A stretch of 64,000 bases of DNA from Pinus tabuliformis (GCA_031772625.1 CM062815.1:121381977-121445976), one strand, 5' to 3'. Numbered from the stretch's first letter, positions 1 to 10,409 are shown. Made by a program: numbers and translations. The notes: a model not told the origin generated them from the letters alone.

Positions 1-119
1 TTTTCTTCTTGGATCCTTCACAACATCTAAGATCATCACATTGGCCTTCACTTCCTTCTTCTTATCATCTACCAACTACTACATATTTATAGGTGGAGTA
101 ACCACCTTTTCGAGTGATA
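1..119. other. Flank left of element A, unassigned
   Basis: Only 119 bases are available. The minus strand can be read as a lysine-rich peptide for about 35 codons with two stops, so it may be the edge of another decayed element. No domain can be named. The last five bases (115-119, TGATA) are the target duplication of element A. Confidence 0.3.
115..119. repeat. Target site duplication of A, left copy (TGATA)
   Basis: TGATA directly precedes the left LTR and is repeated at 13074-13078 directly after the right LTR, as expected for a single integration event. Confidence 0.9.
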
Positions 120-1065
120 TGTAGAAATTATTACTGTAGATCAACCTGATAATGCAATATAACTAAAGAAAAATACTTTAATCTACTTCTACAATCAAAC
201 TTGCTGAAGCTTAGTAGATTTGAGCAAGATCAAGCAGAACACATATAACCAAAAGAAGAATCAAATCACATGAAACACAGAAGAATACTCTGGGGAAAGC
301 CTCAGCTAAAAACCCTACTATCTGTATTATCATACAAGTGGAAATATATCAGGATTACACAAAGCTTTAGCTCTCACAACTAGCCAGCTCTCAGTACAAT
401 CCCTCACTGGTGCTCACAGACAAAATAGATTGCTCATATGCCTTCTCCTCTACCCTCCAAGCTCCTATTTCCTTGTGTTGTTTTTCCTGGGTGATCCAGT
501 TGTTACCAAGTGTAACACTGATCACTCACACTGATCTTACACCCTGTAAAACTGCGCAAATCTCAAGGAATGAATTCCTTCTACATGCATGAGTTTTGTT
601 TATAGGAAAACTCATGCAACTGATAGTACATTGTCCCTGTCTTTAATCTCAACTAGGTCTTTCTCTGAATAGACATGCATGAGTTACTAATGAGAGAATC
701 TTCAGTTATCTGGAGTACACTAGTTGGATGCATGCATGCATTAACTGACTGAACTCACAATTAGTTCCTCAAATAGTTTGGAACTAATTTAACTAGACTT
801 AACTCAGTTAACTGAGCTAACTAATTACAACTCAAATATAACTCATCCTTATCTCCTTAATTAAGGGATAATATCCTTAATTTAAGGGATAATTGTTGCA
901 TGACTTCACAAAGACTTATAGCTTGAATTTCTCCAACTAATTAACTCAAGATGAATTAATTAATTATTTTTCAAGCAGCTGGTGAGACTAAATTCGAATT
1001 TTAATTCTCAATTTTAATTCAAGAAAAAATTAAAATTGGAATATTCTTGTTGCCACATTTCAACA
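120..1065 (-). repeat. 3' LTR of element A
   Basis: 946 bp, TG...CA termini, matching 12143-13073 over its whole length with scattered substitutions and a small insertion near 1000-1030. The two copies share the stretch with GCATGCATGCAT and the run of TTAATT-type repeats. A 60-codon open frame at 410-592 occurs in both copies but shows no domain and is treated as chance. Confidence 0.92.
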
Positions 1066-2234
1066 TGTTGGAAATAATACTGAGAGGGGGGGTGAATCAG
1101 TATTATTAGGTCAATTATTTTTCATTTTACAATCAGATTTGTATACGCTACTTCAGTTAGCAAAAACCGTGTATGTACGCAACTGCAGTTAAGGAAACTA
1201 GCATATAACCAGCAGACTTGTAATTATTCTTCAGATGTTGATCATTAATATGTGCATCAAACCATATAAACAGTAACTAGGAACAGTAAACAGAATAGGC
1301 AGTCACACATAAGAACACAAGATATAAGGTGGAAACCCAATGTGGGTGAAAACCACCTGCTGTAATTCGTCTCTATCTTCTTTTAATTAGAAACATCTTT
1401 TTACAATGTTTCTGTACTGATGCAATCTTATACCAGTACGCAGGCTGCTACCTGCAGAAGGCTACAACCTTCTCTCGTTCTCCAGCTTCTCCTGGAAGGG
1501 AGCTACAACCCCCTTAGCTCTTGTACTAGCTGAGGTACTAGTACGTAGGTGCTGACCTACAGAAGGCTACAACCTTCTCTTTTCTTCTAGGGACCACATT
1601 TCATAAATTTTCAGACTGGATCCATGAATAACATAAATCAAACATCAAGTATATCTGCATCAACCAATCTTCTTTGTACAAACCAGTACTGAATCAACCA
1701 ATCACTTCTCAAAAAGTTGTAACCAAAATACAGTAATAGTAACCAGAACCAATCCTGAACCCATGACACTGCAACAATGAATAGAAGTAGCTAAAACATA
1801 TTTCATGAGACGTACGCTACTTCAATATGCAGAACCTGCGCATACGCTGATGTATTAAGGCCAACCTGCATATACGTTGTTTTGAATTAACGAACCTGTG
1901 TGTATACGCGCCTTTGCTGTGCCGAACCTGCGTACATATCTATAAAAGATAATTTACCCTTTTCACTTATTCAGACATCAGTTAAACACAGATTATCAAA
2001 GTTATAGATCAAGTCATGTGACAAATATAATAGATCAAAATAACACAAAGATACTACTATTCAAGCCTTAAGATCTTGACCCATCAATAGAACTTATCCT
2101 TCTTCTAGCGCTCAGGTTCCTCCTTGATTCAGAGCCAGCTATGCACCATTACCCAATGACCAGTATTATAGATCTTGCTCTTCATCAGATATTCAATACT
2201 TGAGTCAATGCCTTTGCCCAATGATCTCCTTCCC

Positions 2235-2243
2235 CTTTTATAG
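2235..2243 (-). promoter_or_regulatory. TATA box of the B LTR
   Basis: The minus strand reads CTATAAAAG followed by GGG, a strong plant TATA-box match, in the middle of the LTR in the correct orientation for transcription of B. Confidence 0.6.
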
Positions 2244-2473
2244 TCTTAGGCCTTACTCAATACCATGGTCCAAAACCATTTAGAACCAATACTAGGGAAC
2301 CAATACCTGGGTTCAATACTTCGGACGCAATACCAAGGTCCAAATACCACGGACCCAAAACTTAGTTTTTCGACATGTATGCGCCTTTCCTTGCGTGAAA
2401 GTGCGTGTGTACAATATACGCACCTTTGTATATAGTGAAATTGCATGTATACAACGAACCTGCGTATATATGC

Positions 2474-2572
2474 GACTTGGTATATAGTGAACCTGCGTGT
2501 GTACACGACTTGGTATATAGTGAACCTGCATATGTATGCGACTTGGTATATAGTGAACCTATGTATATACTT
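2474..2572. repeat. 33-bp tandem repeat in the B LTR
   Basis: The word GACTTGGTATATAGTGAACC recurs at 2474, 2507 and 2540, a 33-bp period, with a more degenerate unit upstream near 2430. Because 33 is divisible by 3, the array is open in several frames and produces repetitive peptides on both strands that are not genes. Confidence 0.85.
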
Positions 2573-2689
2573 TTCTTTCTTCATTCTTTGTAGTCTGATC
2601 ATCAATTCTTTGCTACTGACCTGCTGCACTATGATCTGTCATCTGTGTGAGTTGCCATCAAGGACAACACTTGAATCATAACACCAACA

Positions 2690-2702
2690 ATCTCCCCCTT
2701 TG
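2690..2702 (-). other. Polypurine tract of element B
   Basis: On the minus strand this is CAAAGGGGGAGAT, directly before the 3' LTR. It is the usual primer for plus-strand DNA synthesis. Similar GCTCCCCCTGA blocks recur at about 2770, 2815 and 3291, possible tract-like duplicates. Confidence 0.75.
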
Positions 2703-3499
2703 GACTTGATGGCAACCCCAAGTCACTCAAAGTCATTTTCCCCCTTTGTCATCAAGGGCAAAGGGTTATGCTCCCCCTGAGTACATGTTGAATTCTCTGC
2801 TCTGTTGTTGTCCATGCTCCCCCTGACTGTAGGCAAGGTCTACAAAACATGATCTAAAAGAAAGAACATGACTTTATACATCATGAATGACCTTCCTATC
2901 ACCAAAGACTCATACATACATCCATCTCCCAACCAAGTGGGGATATACCAATATTGACTCATCCACCCAACCAAGTGGGGATACTCAAAAGTTTTACACA
3001 TGATAAAACCAGAACATTACATCATCCATCCCAGGAATAGTGGGGAAACCAAAGTAGGCCGTTACATGACCTTGATAAAAAAAAAGGAATACATGACATA
3101 GAGACGAAATATCTACAACAAGACTATGATAGTCATCAACAACTATCATTAGCAGCATCTGTCAATCATCATTCAGACCAGCAACCATGATCTCCCTCTG
3201 CACCTGTTTCACCTGAAACCAAAAACAACTGTGAACTTAATCCAAGATCTTCTAAGATAATGCCAACAACGCATTATTAGAAGTGTATATGCTCCCCCTG
3301 AACTTGTGCCAGATGGTCTCTGTCAGACCCATATCAGACTCTTTTCATCCTGAGTCTGGCCCACTGATTTCCTTCAAACCAACATATACGCGATTGTAGC
3401 CACAGAAATAGGAGTATATACACGATGCTCCTCATGAAACTTGCGTACAACCACTTTTCTCTGAAACAGATAAGTTTCAACAGCAAGATGATGCATCAA
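2703..3499 (-). other. Untranslated 3' region of element B
   Basis: About 800 bp between the end of RNase H and the polypurine tract with no credible frame. It holds repeated CCAACCAAGTGGGGAT-like words near 2931-2975 and several CCCCCT runs. Confidence 0.6.
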
Positions 3500-5095
3500 C
3501 TACTCCCAGCTTCTATCTGAGGTATTCAAATGTGTCCCTGGGTAGTGGTTTGGTGAGTATATCAGCAACTTGTTCCTTGGCGGAACATACTCCAATTTTA
3601 CCTTTTGTTCAAGCACTTGTTCCCGAAGAAAATGATACTTGATAGGTATGTGCCTAGTCTTTGAATGCATGACAGGATTCTTTGAAATACTAATTACACT
3701 CGTATTATCGCATAAAATGGAGATAGGTGGAGTACAAGTGATTTGAAAATCTTGAAAAGTTTGCATCATCCAAAGGAGTTGTGTGCAACAAGATGCAGCA
3801 GCCACATATTCTGCTTCAGCTGTAGATAAAGAAATTGAACTTTGTTTCTTGCTGAACCAAGATACTAGTCTGGAACCCATAAAGAATGCACCACCACTAG
3901 TGCTTTTTCTGTCATCCACACTTCCTGCCCAATCTGCATCTGTATATGCATGAAGTGTGAGATCTGTATCTCTAGGATACCATAAGCCATAGTTTTGTGT
4001 TCCTTGAAGATATTTGAAAATTCTCTTAACTGCCTGAAGGTGTGCTTCCTTTGGATTTTCCTGGAATCTTCCAACTATTCCCACTGCATGCATGATGTCT
4101 GGTCGGGTACCTGTCAGATAGAGTAGACTACCAATCATGGATCTATAGGTTGGTTGATGTACTGTTGTTGATTCATCATTTGCGCTGAGGCTGCATCCTA
4201 TTACCATAGGGGTACATACTAGTTTTGAATCTTCCATGCCATATTTCTTCAAGATCTGCTTGAGGTACTTGGTTTGTGATAAAAAGATACCGTCTTTATT
4301 TTGTTGGACTTGTAAACCAAGAAAGTATGTCAGCTCACCAAGCAAGGACATTTCGAATTCTTTCTGCATCACCAAGGCAAAGTTTTGACTCATGGCTTCT
4401 TCATTGCTACCAAAGATGATATCATCAACATACACAACAAGTATTAGCAATTTATCATTATCAATTTTTATATATAGATTGCTATCTGCTGATCCTTTTG
4501 AAAAACCTTGTTGATGGAGGTATTTGTCCAGACGATAATACCAAGCCCTTGGAGCCTATTTAAGACCATAGAGTGCCTTCTTAAGTCTGCATACAAGTTT
4601 TGGATCATTTCCAAGGATGAATCCATCTGGTTGCTCAATATACACTTCTTCTTCTAAGTCTCCATTTAAAAAGGCAGATTTCACATCCATTTGAAATACT
4701 TTGAACTTCTGAAAGCTAGAAAGAGCAAGGAACATTCTTATGGCCTCAAGTCTAGCAACCGGTGCAAAAGTTTCTTCAAAGTCTATGCCTTCTTGTTGAG
4801 CATACCCTTTACAAACAAGTCTAGCCTTATTTCTAATAACATCTCCATTTTCATTCAGCTTGTTTTTGAATATCCATTTTGTCCCTATGACATTCTTATC
4901 ATTTGGTCTAGGAACCAACTCCCAAGTATTATTCTTTTCAATCTGCTCAAGTTCTTCATTCATGGCCTTGACCCAGCATTCATCTTTACATGCTTCACTT
5001 ACATTTCGTGGTTCAGTGGAGGAAAGCAATGCTAGATAGCTTGAAGCTTCTGAGATAGTTCTTCTTGTTTGTACACCTGCCTCTTTCTGCCCCAA
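3500..5095 (-). pseudogene. Element B reverse transcriptase and RNase H
   Basis: One continuous minus-strand frame broken by a single amber codon at 4556-4558. The first part (5095-4559) carries the start of the Copia RT with [12 protein letters not shown], including the first catalytic Asp. The second part contains YVDD near 4421-4432 and a complete RNase H with acidic residues in YTDADWAG, TAEAEY and LCDNTS. The amber replaces Gln in the conserved GLKQAP motif (CAG to TAG). The enzyme would copy element RNA into DNA and remove the RNA strand. Upstream of 5095 the frame also meets a stop, so the join to integrase is damaged. Confidence 0.92.
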
Positions 5096-5254
5096 AATTT
5101 GAGTTTCTGGATGATTCTTCTAAACGTACCTGGATGGAGTCTTTTCTTCTATCCTTATCTGTTCCTCTGGTGCCTCATGGGTTTCTTCTTCATCATAAGT
5201 ATGATTTTATGTTGAAGGATAGTCCTCATCATCTTCGAAACCTTCGGATTTTAC

Positions 5255-7003
5255 CTACCTAGGAATGTTTCCTTCTTCATCAACCACTACATAAATACTT
5301 TCAACAATTTTTCCAAGTCTTTTATTGTAACACTTATATCCTTTGTTGTGGGGAGAGTAACCAAGGAGAATGCCTTCATCTGCTCTAAGTTCAAACTTGC
5401 CAAGGTTTTCATCAATCCTTTTGATGTAACATTTGCTTCCAAAAATTTTGAAGTATTTTACCGTGGGAGTCTTACCATCCCAAAGTTCATGAGGAGTTTG
5501 AGTGTTGTTCACTCGGACGTTTGTCTTGTTGAGAATAGTAACTGCAGTAAATGCAGCTTCACCCCAGAAGGTTGCAAGAGTTCCAGACTCATCAAGCATA
5601 GCACGAGCCATTTGTTGAACCGTTCTGTTCATCCTTTCCACTACTCCATTTTGCTGAGGAGTCCTTGCAGTAGAGAATTCCCTTCTTATTCCATGTTCTT
5701 CACAAAAATCAAAAAATTCATCCGAGGTAAATTCCCCTCCTCGATCGAACCTGAGGCATTTGATTCTGCGATCTAATTCGTTTTCAACCAAGGCTTTGAA
5801 TGCTTTAAACTTTTCGAAAGCTTCGTATTTATGCTTCAAAAGTCCTATCCAACACATCCTGGAAAAGTCGTCAATGAACAATATGAAGTATTCTTCTCCT
5901 CGAGGTGACCTTTTCCTAGATGGACCACATACATCAGTATGGACAAGTTCAAGTGGCTTACTAGCTGATCCTTCCTTCTCAGGGAAATTAGTTCTGGTTT
6001 GCTTGCCAAACTGACATGATTTGCATATTGTATTGTCTGGAATTCTGATGTCAGGGAGATCACAAACCGCCTGATATTTGCATGCTTTCCTTATCTGTGA
6101 GAAGCTTAGATGCCCCAATCTTCTGTGCCATAGCCAGTGTTCATCATTCTTGCTTAGATAGCATTGTTGTTGTCCTCCCTTGAGTATGTATAAATTATTT
6201 GGAGTTCTTATTCCCTTGATCATTGTTTCTCCTATATCAAGCTCACAAACAATACATCCATTTGTTTGAAATATTACCTCATTTCCTTGATCACACATTT
6301 GACTAACACTTAATATATTATGCTTTAAGCCATCAACATACATAACATTTCCAGCTTTGACCTTTTCTTTCAAAAGAACAGAACCTTTACCTTTTATGAG
6401 TGCAGGGGTGTCATTTCCAAATGAGACCTTCCTTTCCTTTTCTAAGGCACTATATGACTGAAGTTTTTCTTTATCACCTGTCATATGTTTCGAGCATCCA
6501 CTGTCGATGTACCATTGATTTTCCTGTCCTTCCACATATAAGGCTATACCACATCTTTCTGGTTGCAGTTCTTTCTTTCTCCATGTTTTGGGACTCAATG
6601 AAGCTTGCTCCTTCTGAGTTGTTTGCCGAAACCTACTCCTGCATTCAGAATCTTCATGACCGAAGTTGTTACAAATAGAACATTCTATTTCATTTTCAAG
6701 AGTTGAAAAGTTATTGTAGGTCCTTTTCATGATTCCAGTCATACTCCTTTGTTTTTGAGCTTCTCTAGTCATGATGGTCTTGTAGGCAACACATTGAGTA
6801 GCTTTGTGTCTAAAGTTATGACAAGAGAAACATTGGCCATTGAAGAAATTCCTGTGATTATCAAACCTACTGACCAAATGATTGTAGTTTCTATTAACAT
6901 CCATTCTTGAGGCAAATTGAGAATGATTTACTTGTGCTCGGTTGTAGCTTTTGTTCATCCTTGAAGTAGATTTCCCCCGATTTACTTGGTGATCTCTGTT
7001 CAT
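5255..7003 (-). pseudogene. Element B zinc knuckles, protease and integrase
   Basis: A 582-codon open frame. Two CCHC-like knuckles lie at residues 58-71 and 108-121. The protease active site DSG is at 167-169. The integrase zinc domain has His293, His297, Cys327 and Cys330. The catalytic triad is Asp357, Asp420 and Glu456, with exact D-35-E spacing. All catalytic residues are present, so this segment could once be active. It is separated from gag (7178 on) and from RT (5095) by frame breaks, hence the pseudogene label. Copia assignment follows from integrase lying upstream of RT. Confidence 0.92.
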
Positions 7004-7177
7004 TCTTGAAGTAAATTGTCCCTGATTTACCTGGTGATCTTCATTATGCCTTTGCTGTCGATTATCGACCTGTTCACTTCTCCTTGCTGCATCAAGATAA
7101 CTTTTGGAGGTGGATGACTTCTGTGCTTGAGATGCTTCTTCAGTATATCCAAGACCTGTCTTGATTAGAGGAGAATG

Positions 7178-7873
7178 CTACACTTTGATAATCTCATCTA
7201 AAGTTTCAGATCCTTTAGCAAATCTAATATTAAGAGCTTTTGTTTTCTCAATATCTTTTCTAAGTCCCACAATTTCACATTCTAACTTTTCATTGTGTTT
7301 TTCCCTTTCAGCAAGTTGGAATGTCAGAGTATCTATAATCATATTCTTTTCTTCTAAACAAACTTTGAGTTTAGAAATTTCTTCATCTATAGCATCCAAG
7401 AAATCATCATCTTCAAAAGCCATCAAGAGTCTATAATCATTACATTGTTCATCTTCATCACTATTTGAAAATCCATCACTGTCTGCATGTGTATAATAGC
7501 TCTTCTTACTTACATTCTGTTTTATGTTCCATCTAACTGGTTCCTTACCTTTGTCAAGCTTATCTTTATGAGGACATTTGGCTGCATAGTGAGCGACTCT
7601 TCCACAAGCAAAGCATTTAAAAGGTAGCTTACCTCTGAATCTTCCAGAACCCCGTTGAAGGTTCTTGAAAAAGTTTGATTCTTCCTCTCCTTTTGACATA
7701 TGTCCTAACTCATTGTATTCTCCTTTTCCTAAGGCTTTGAATGCAGATTCTCTCATGTCTGATGGTCCCCCTTTTCTCATTTTGAAAGCAGTTAGGATTC
7801 CGTGCAGCTGTGACATGGTAATGCTCTGTAGATTCTGTTTTTCTTCTATGGCAGAAACTTTTGATTCAAACTT
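7178..7873 (-). pseudogene. Element B gag, N-terminus lost
   Basis: The open frame from 7816 encodes 212 residues with a CCHC knuckle (Cys68, Cys71, His76, Cys81) in a lysine-rich context and an acidic, coiled-coil-like tail. The same frame continues upstream to 7873 with typical Copia gag sequence (SKVSAIEEKQNL). It is then cut by the LTR of element C, so the start codon and N-terminal half are missing. Gag would form the particle and package RNA. Confidence 0.88.
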
Positions 7874-8207
7874 TGTTAGGCCCCTATACTACTAGTGTAA
7901 CCCCTTATTGTTATTAGTACAACACACTTATTATATTGATGTACCCATGTAGTGCCCATATTGTTACTATTGTGCCCCATAGAAGCCCACTATTGTTATT
8001 ATTGTGCCCTTACATTATTATTGTTATGTCGGCTCTGATTATGTTATGACCCCTTAGACTCCTATATATAGAAATGAGGTCTTTTCATTTGTATCATCCA
8101 AGAATTGTTCATTTATGTAATGTAAAGGAGGTTTCCCCCTCGAAGAGGCTGAATTTTAAGGCGTTGATCTATCTTTTCTATCTTTTTCTTGAGCTGGTTT
8201 CATAACA
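7874..8207 (+). repeat. 5' LTR of element C with TATA box
   Basis: 334 bp from TGTTAGGCCC to CATAACA. It contains four short internal words of the type TATTGTTACTATTGTGCCC. A TATA box (TATATATA, 8063-8070) lies about 145 bp before the LTR end, in the right orientation. Confidence 0.88.
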
Positions 8208-8209
8208 TT

Positions 8210-8221
8210 TGGTATCAGAGC
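8210..8221 (+). other. Primer binding site of element C
   Basis: TGGTATCAGAGC is complementary to the 3' end of plant initiator tRNA-Met and lies two bases after the LTR. It sets the element on the plus strand. Confidence 0.88.
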
Positions 8222-8620
8222 TTTGGATTCTAGGGTTTCGTTGCTCCAAACAGATCATCGTGGCATTTTCGCTATAACTTTTTTCTGTGACGTTTCAGAA
8301 GCTAAAAAAAACCCATTTGAGAATAAATCGCGCTGAATCTCGGGTCCGAATTTCAGAGATTTTCGCGCTATATTTGTGGATATATGATCTGAGGAAGTTG
8401 GTATTTTTGAAGACTCCTGAATTACATTCCAAACAGGTGACCTGGGGAAAATCGTCATAACTTTCTCTCTGAGTATCGGATTGAAATTTCGTAAGGTACA
8501 AAAAGAGGACGGACTGTAGTTTCTTGTATATCTTTTTCAAAGGTCTAAATAGTGACTCGTGGCACGTCGTACAAGTTCGCTCTACTGAACTAGTCTATAA
8601 TCAGGTCATCTTGGGAGATT
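8222..8620 (+). other. Leader of element C
   Basis: About 400 bp with no credible frame between primer site and gag. Two minus-strand frames (8255-8540) overlap here without recognisable domains. Confidence 0.5.
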
Positions 8621-9043
8621 GTGCATAACTCTTCCTTGGAGAATCCAATTTGGATCAGACTAGTGGCATTAGAAAGAGGACATAGAGGGCTACTACAGGT
8701 CGCAATTTCAGAACTTAAAGATCCAAAAGTACATAGTTACAGTCGTTTCAAGATCGAGCTACTAAAATCAAGAAAAAGCAAGATGAGGAAGTTTGATGGC
8801 AAGGATCCTGTAAATTGGATACTTCAGATGGAGCAATATTTTGATCTACATGGTGTACCACTGTTACAAAAGGTATGTATTGCATCTTCATATTTAGAAC
8901 CAGATCAATTTTTATGGTATGAAGGGCTTTGTTCTCGTAAACAACTTGTTACGTGGTCAATTTTCACAGAGGAAATGATAGCACATTTTGAGGATACAAA
9001 GAGCAACACCACAACAATTGGAAAGAGTCAAAGAGCTTTGTGA
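8621..9043 (+). pseudogene. Element C gag fragment
   Basis: The frame encodes a retrotransposon gag core: FDGKDPVNWILQMEQYFDLH followed by a hydrophobic stretch and WSIFTEEMIAHFED. This is the Gypsy gag fold that precedes the zinc knuckle. The central part of gag is missing, because the next frame (from 8988) joins almost directly to the pre-knuckle region. The start codon choice is uncertain. Confidence 0.8.
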
Positions 9044-10244
9044 CATAATGGAAAGAAAAATTATGGAAACCAGGAAGAATACCCCTCACAACTATAAAGA
9101 TGGAAGTGTTGTTTCTCCTAGCCTTCCACAACCTACAAGGGTTACACCACAACAATTGGAAGAAAAAAGAGAAAAAGGGCTTTGTTACAATTGTGATAGC
9201 AAATGCACTAATGGTCATAAGTGTGCTGATAAGAAATTATTTTACATAGAATATGAAGAGGAGGAAGAAAAGGATCAAGAAACATCAAAAGAAGAGGATA
9301 TACGCCAGGACCCCACCCCAAAGAAGGAAGAAATGAATCAGACCATATCTTGTAAAGCATTAGCAAGAATTACCACTCCTCAAACTCTCAAGATAGAAGG
9401 ACATATCAAGAAGAAAAAGGTGCAAGAATTGAAAGATCACATCGAGAAAGAAGAAATGAATCCAACCATATCTTGTAATTCATTGGTCGAAATTACCACT
9501 CTTCAAACTATCAAGATAGAAGGACATATCAAGAAGAAAAATGTTCAAGAAGTGAAAGATCACATCGAGCATCAAGAAATGAATCCAACCATATCTTGTA
9601 AAGGATTGGAAGAAATTACCACTCCTCAAACTCTAGAGATAGAAGGACATATCAAGAAGAAAAAGGTTCAAGCAGTGAAAGATCACATCGAGCATCAACA
9701 ACAAGTTCTACAACTTTTAAAGGATAACGCCACTTCGATGCAAAATCAAACGAAACAACAAGTAGGTCAACATCGTAGTGAAAAATGTTTTGATGTAGGT
9801 GATTGGGTCTTTTTACTGCTACATCTCAAGCAAGCTATTTATGACAAGGAAATGTTGGCAATACTCCATGCACTTAAAAAATGGCGACCTTACCGAATGG
9901 GAAGACTCTTCAAGGATGAGGATGTGGAAGCATTGTTTTGTGCTATTTCTATTATCCAACCAAATTGGATAAACGAAGCAAGGGATGAAAGGAAGAAGGA
10001 CGAAGAAGTATGGCCACTTATTCAAAAGTTGCAAAAAATCCTAATTCAAACAATATTGCTAGAAATTGAAGAGGAAGGAAAAATCATATTGGAACCTGGA
10101 GCAGTCACAGAAACAAGAATCCGACAGCTACGAAATCGATCAATTTCAGAGTATCTCATCAAGTGGAATAACTTACCCGCTGAAGATTCCACATGGGAGG
10201 ACAAGAATTTTATACAGGAGCATCAAGAACTACTCAAGCGTTGA
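8988..10244 (+). CDS. Element C chimeric ORF: knuckle, protease repeats, INT tail, RNase H, chromodomain
   Basis: An uninterrupted 418-codon frame made of Gypsy pieces in a non-canonical order. It starts with the gag zinc knuckle (CYNCDSKCTNGHKC). Next come three copies of a 41-residue unit resembling the start of the protease (TISCKALARITTPQTL). An integrase C-terminal piece follows (DVGDWVFLLL), then RNase H pieces (IYDKEMLAILHALKKWRPY; CAISIIQPNWINEARDE) and a chromodomain-like end (EYLIKWNNLPAEDSTWED). No RT or integrase catalytic core is present. The integrase tail normally comes after RNase H, so fragments were reordered. Remaining open over 1.2 kb is unexpected for scrap DNA. Whether it is translated is unknown. 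Confidence 0.8.
   Translation: MRIQRATPQQLERVKELCDIMERKIMETRKNTPHNYKDGSVVSPSLPQPTRVTPQQLEEKREKGLCYNCDSKCTNGHKCADKKLFYIEYEEEEEKDQETSKEEDIRQDPTPKKEEMNQTISCKALARITTPQTLKIEGHIKKKKVQELKDHIEKEEMNPTISCNSLVEITTLQTIKIEGHIKKKNVQEVKDHIEHQEMNPTISCKGLEEITTPQTLEIEGHIKKKKVQAVKDHIEHQQQVLQLLKDNATSMQNQTKQQVGQHRSEKCFDVGDWVFLLLHLKQAIYDKEMLAILHALKKWRPYRMGRLFKDEDVEALFCAISIIQPNWINEARDERKKDEEVWPLIQKLQKILIQTILLEIEEEGKIILEPGAVTETRIRQLRNRSISEYLIKWNNLPAEDSTWEDKNFIQEHQELLKR
9327..9695 (+). repeat. Three in-frame 123-bp tandem repeats (41 codons each)
   Basis: Units start at 9327, 9450 and 9573. Each encodes a variant of E-E-M-N-x-T-I-S-C ... H-I-K-K-K ... K-D-H-I-E. They differ by scattered substitutions but not in length. 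The unit derives from the beginning of a Gypsy protease domain, stopping before the DSG active site. Confidence 0.93.
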
Positions 10245-10261
10245 GGACAACGCTTTTTGAA

Positions 10262-10409
10262 GGAGAGGGGCATGTTAGGCCCCTATACTACTAGTGTAAC
10301 CCCTTATTGTTATTAGTACAACCCACTTATTATATTGATGTACCCATGTAGTGCCCATATTGTTACTATTGTGCCCCATAGAAGCCCATTATTGTTATTA
10401 TTGTGCCCT
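10262..10409 (+). repeat. Polypurine tract and truncated 3' LTR of element C
   Basis: The purine run GGAGAGGGGCA (10262-10272) abuts TGTTAGGCCC at 10273. The following 137 bp match the 5' LTR almost base for base, then stop abruptly near 10409 within GTGCCCTT. Minus-strand RT of element A begins immediately after, so the rest of the LTR was deleted. Confidence 0.88.

Larger units (their letters stand above)
1066..2689 (-). repeat. 3' LTR of element B
   Basis: The 1,624-bp segment begins TGTTGGAAAT and ends ACACCAACA, immediately next to a polypyrimidine stretch that is the complement of a polypurine tract. The outer end has an 11-bp perfect inverted repeat (1073-1083 with 1097-1107) around a G-run. 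Two copies of a small hairpin sequence, AGAAGGCTACAACCTTCT, lie at 1456-1473 and 1561-1578. The second half is rich in short GTATAC-containing motifs and contains 33-bp tandem repeats. No second LTR survives, so the ends rest on TG/CA and the tract. Confidence 0.82.
1066..7873 (-). mobile_element. Element B: Ty1/Copia retrotransposon lacking its 5' end
   Basis: Minus-strand order from high to low coordinates is gag, zinc knuckles, protease, integrase, RT and RNase H, then a polypurine tract and a 1.6-kb 3' LTR. This is the Copia domain order. The start of gag, the leader, the primer site and the 5' LTR are missing because element C begins at 7874 and unrelated DNA of element A follows C. The left end abuts the LTR of A with no spacer, so no target duplication can be tested. 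The frames hold few stops, so B is younger than E or G. Confidence 0.9.
7874..10409 (+). mobile_element. Element C: small, rearranged Ty3/Gypsy (chromovirus-like) derivative
   Basis: A 334-bp 5' LTR (7874-8207) is followed by a Met-type primer site, a coding region of gag and pol fragments, a polypurine tract (GGAGAGGGGCA, 10262-10272) and the first 137 bp of a 3' LTR. The LTR copies match closely until about 10409, where sequence switches to the RT of element A. RT is absent and the pol fragments are out of canonical order, so C is non-autonomous. It interrupts the gag of element B. Confidence 0.88.

Noticed and set aside
410-592. 60-codon plus-strand frame in the left A LTR, with a near-identical one at 12431-12613
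   Set aside because: Present in both LTRs only because they are copies of the same sequence. It is on the strand opposite to element transcription and has no domain.
2246-2681. Four overlapping frames on both strands with repetitive Tyr/Ile-rich peptides
   Set aside because: Produced by the 33-bp tandem repeat, whose period is divisible by 3; not evidence of coding.
4691-6678. Several plus-strand frames of 65-142 codons opposite element B
   Set aside because: Antisense shadows of the well-supported minus-strand pol with intact catalytic motifs.
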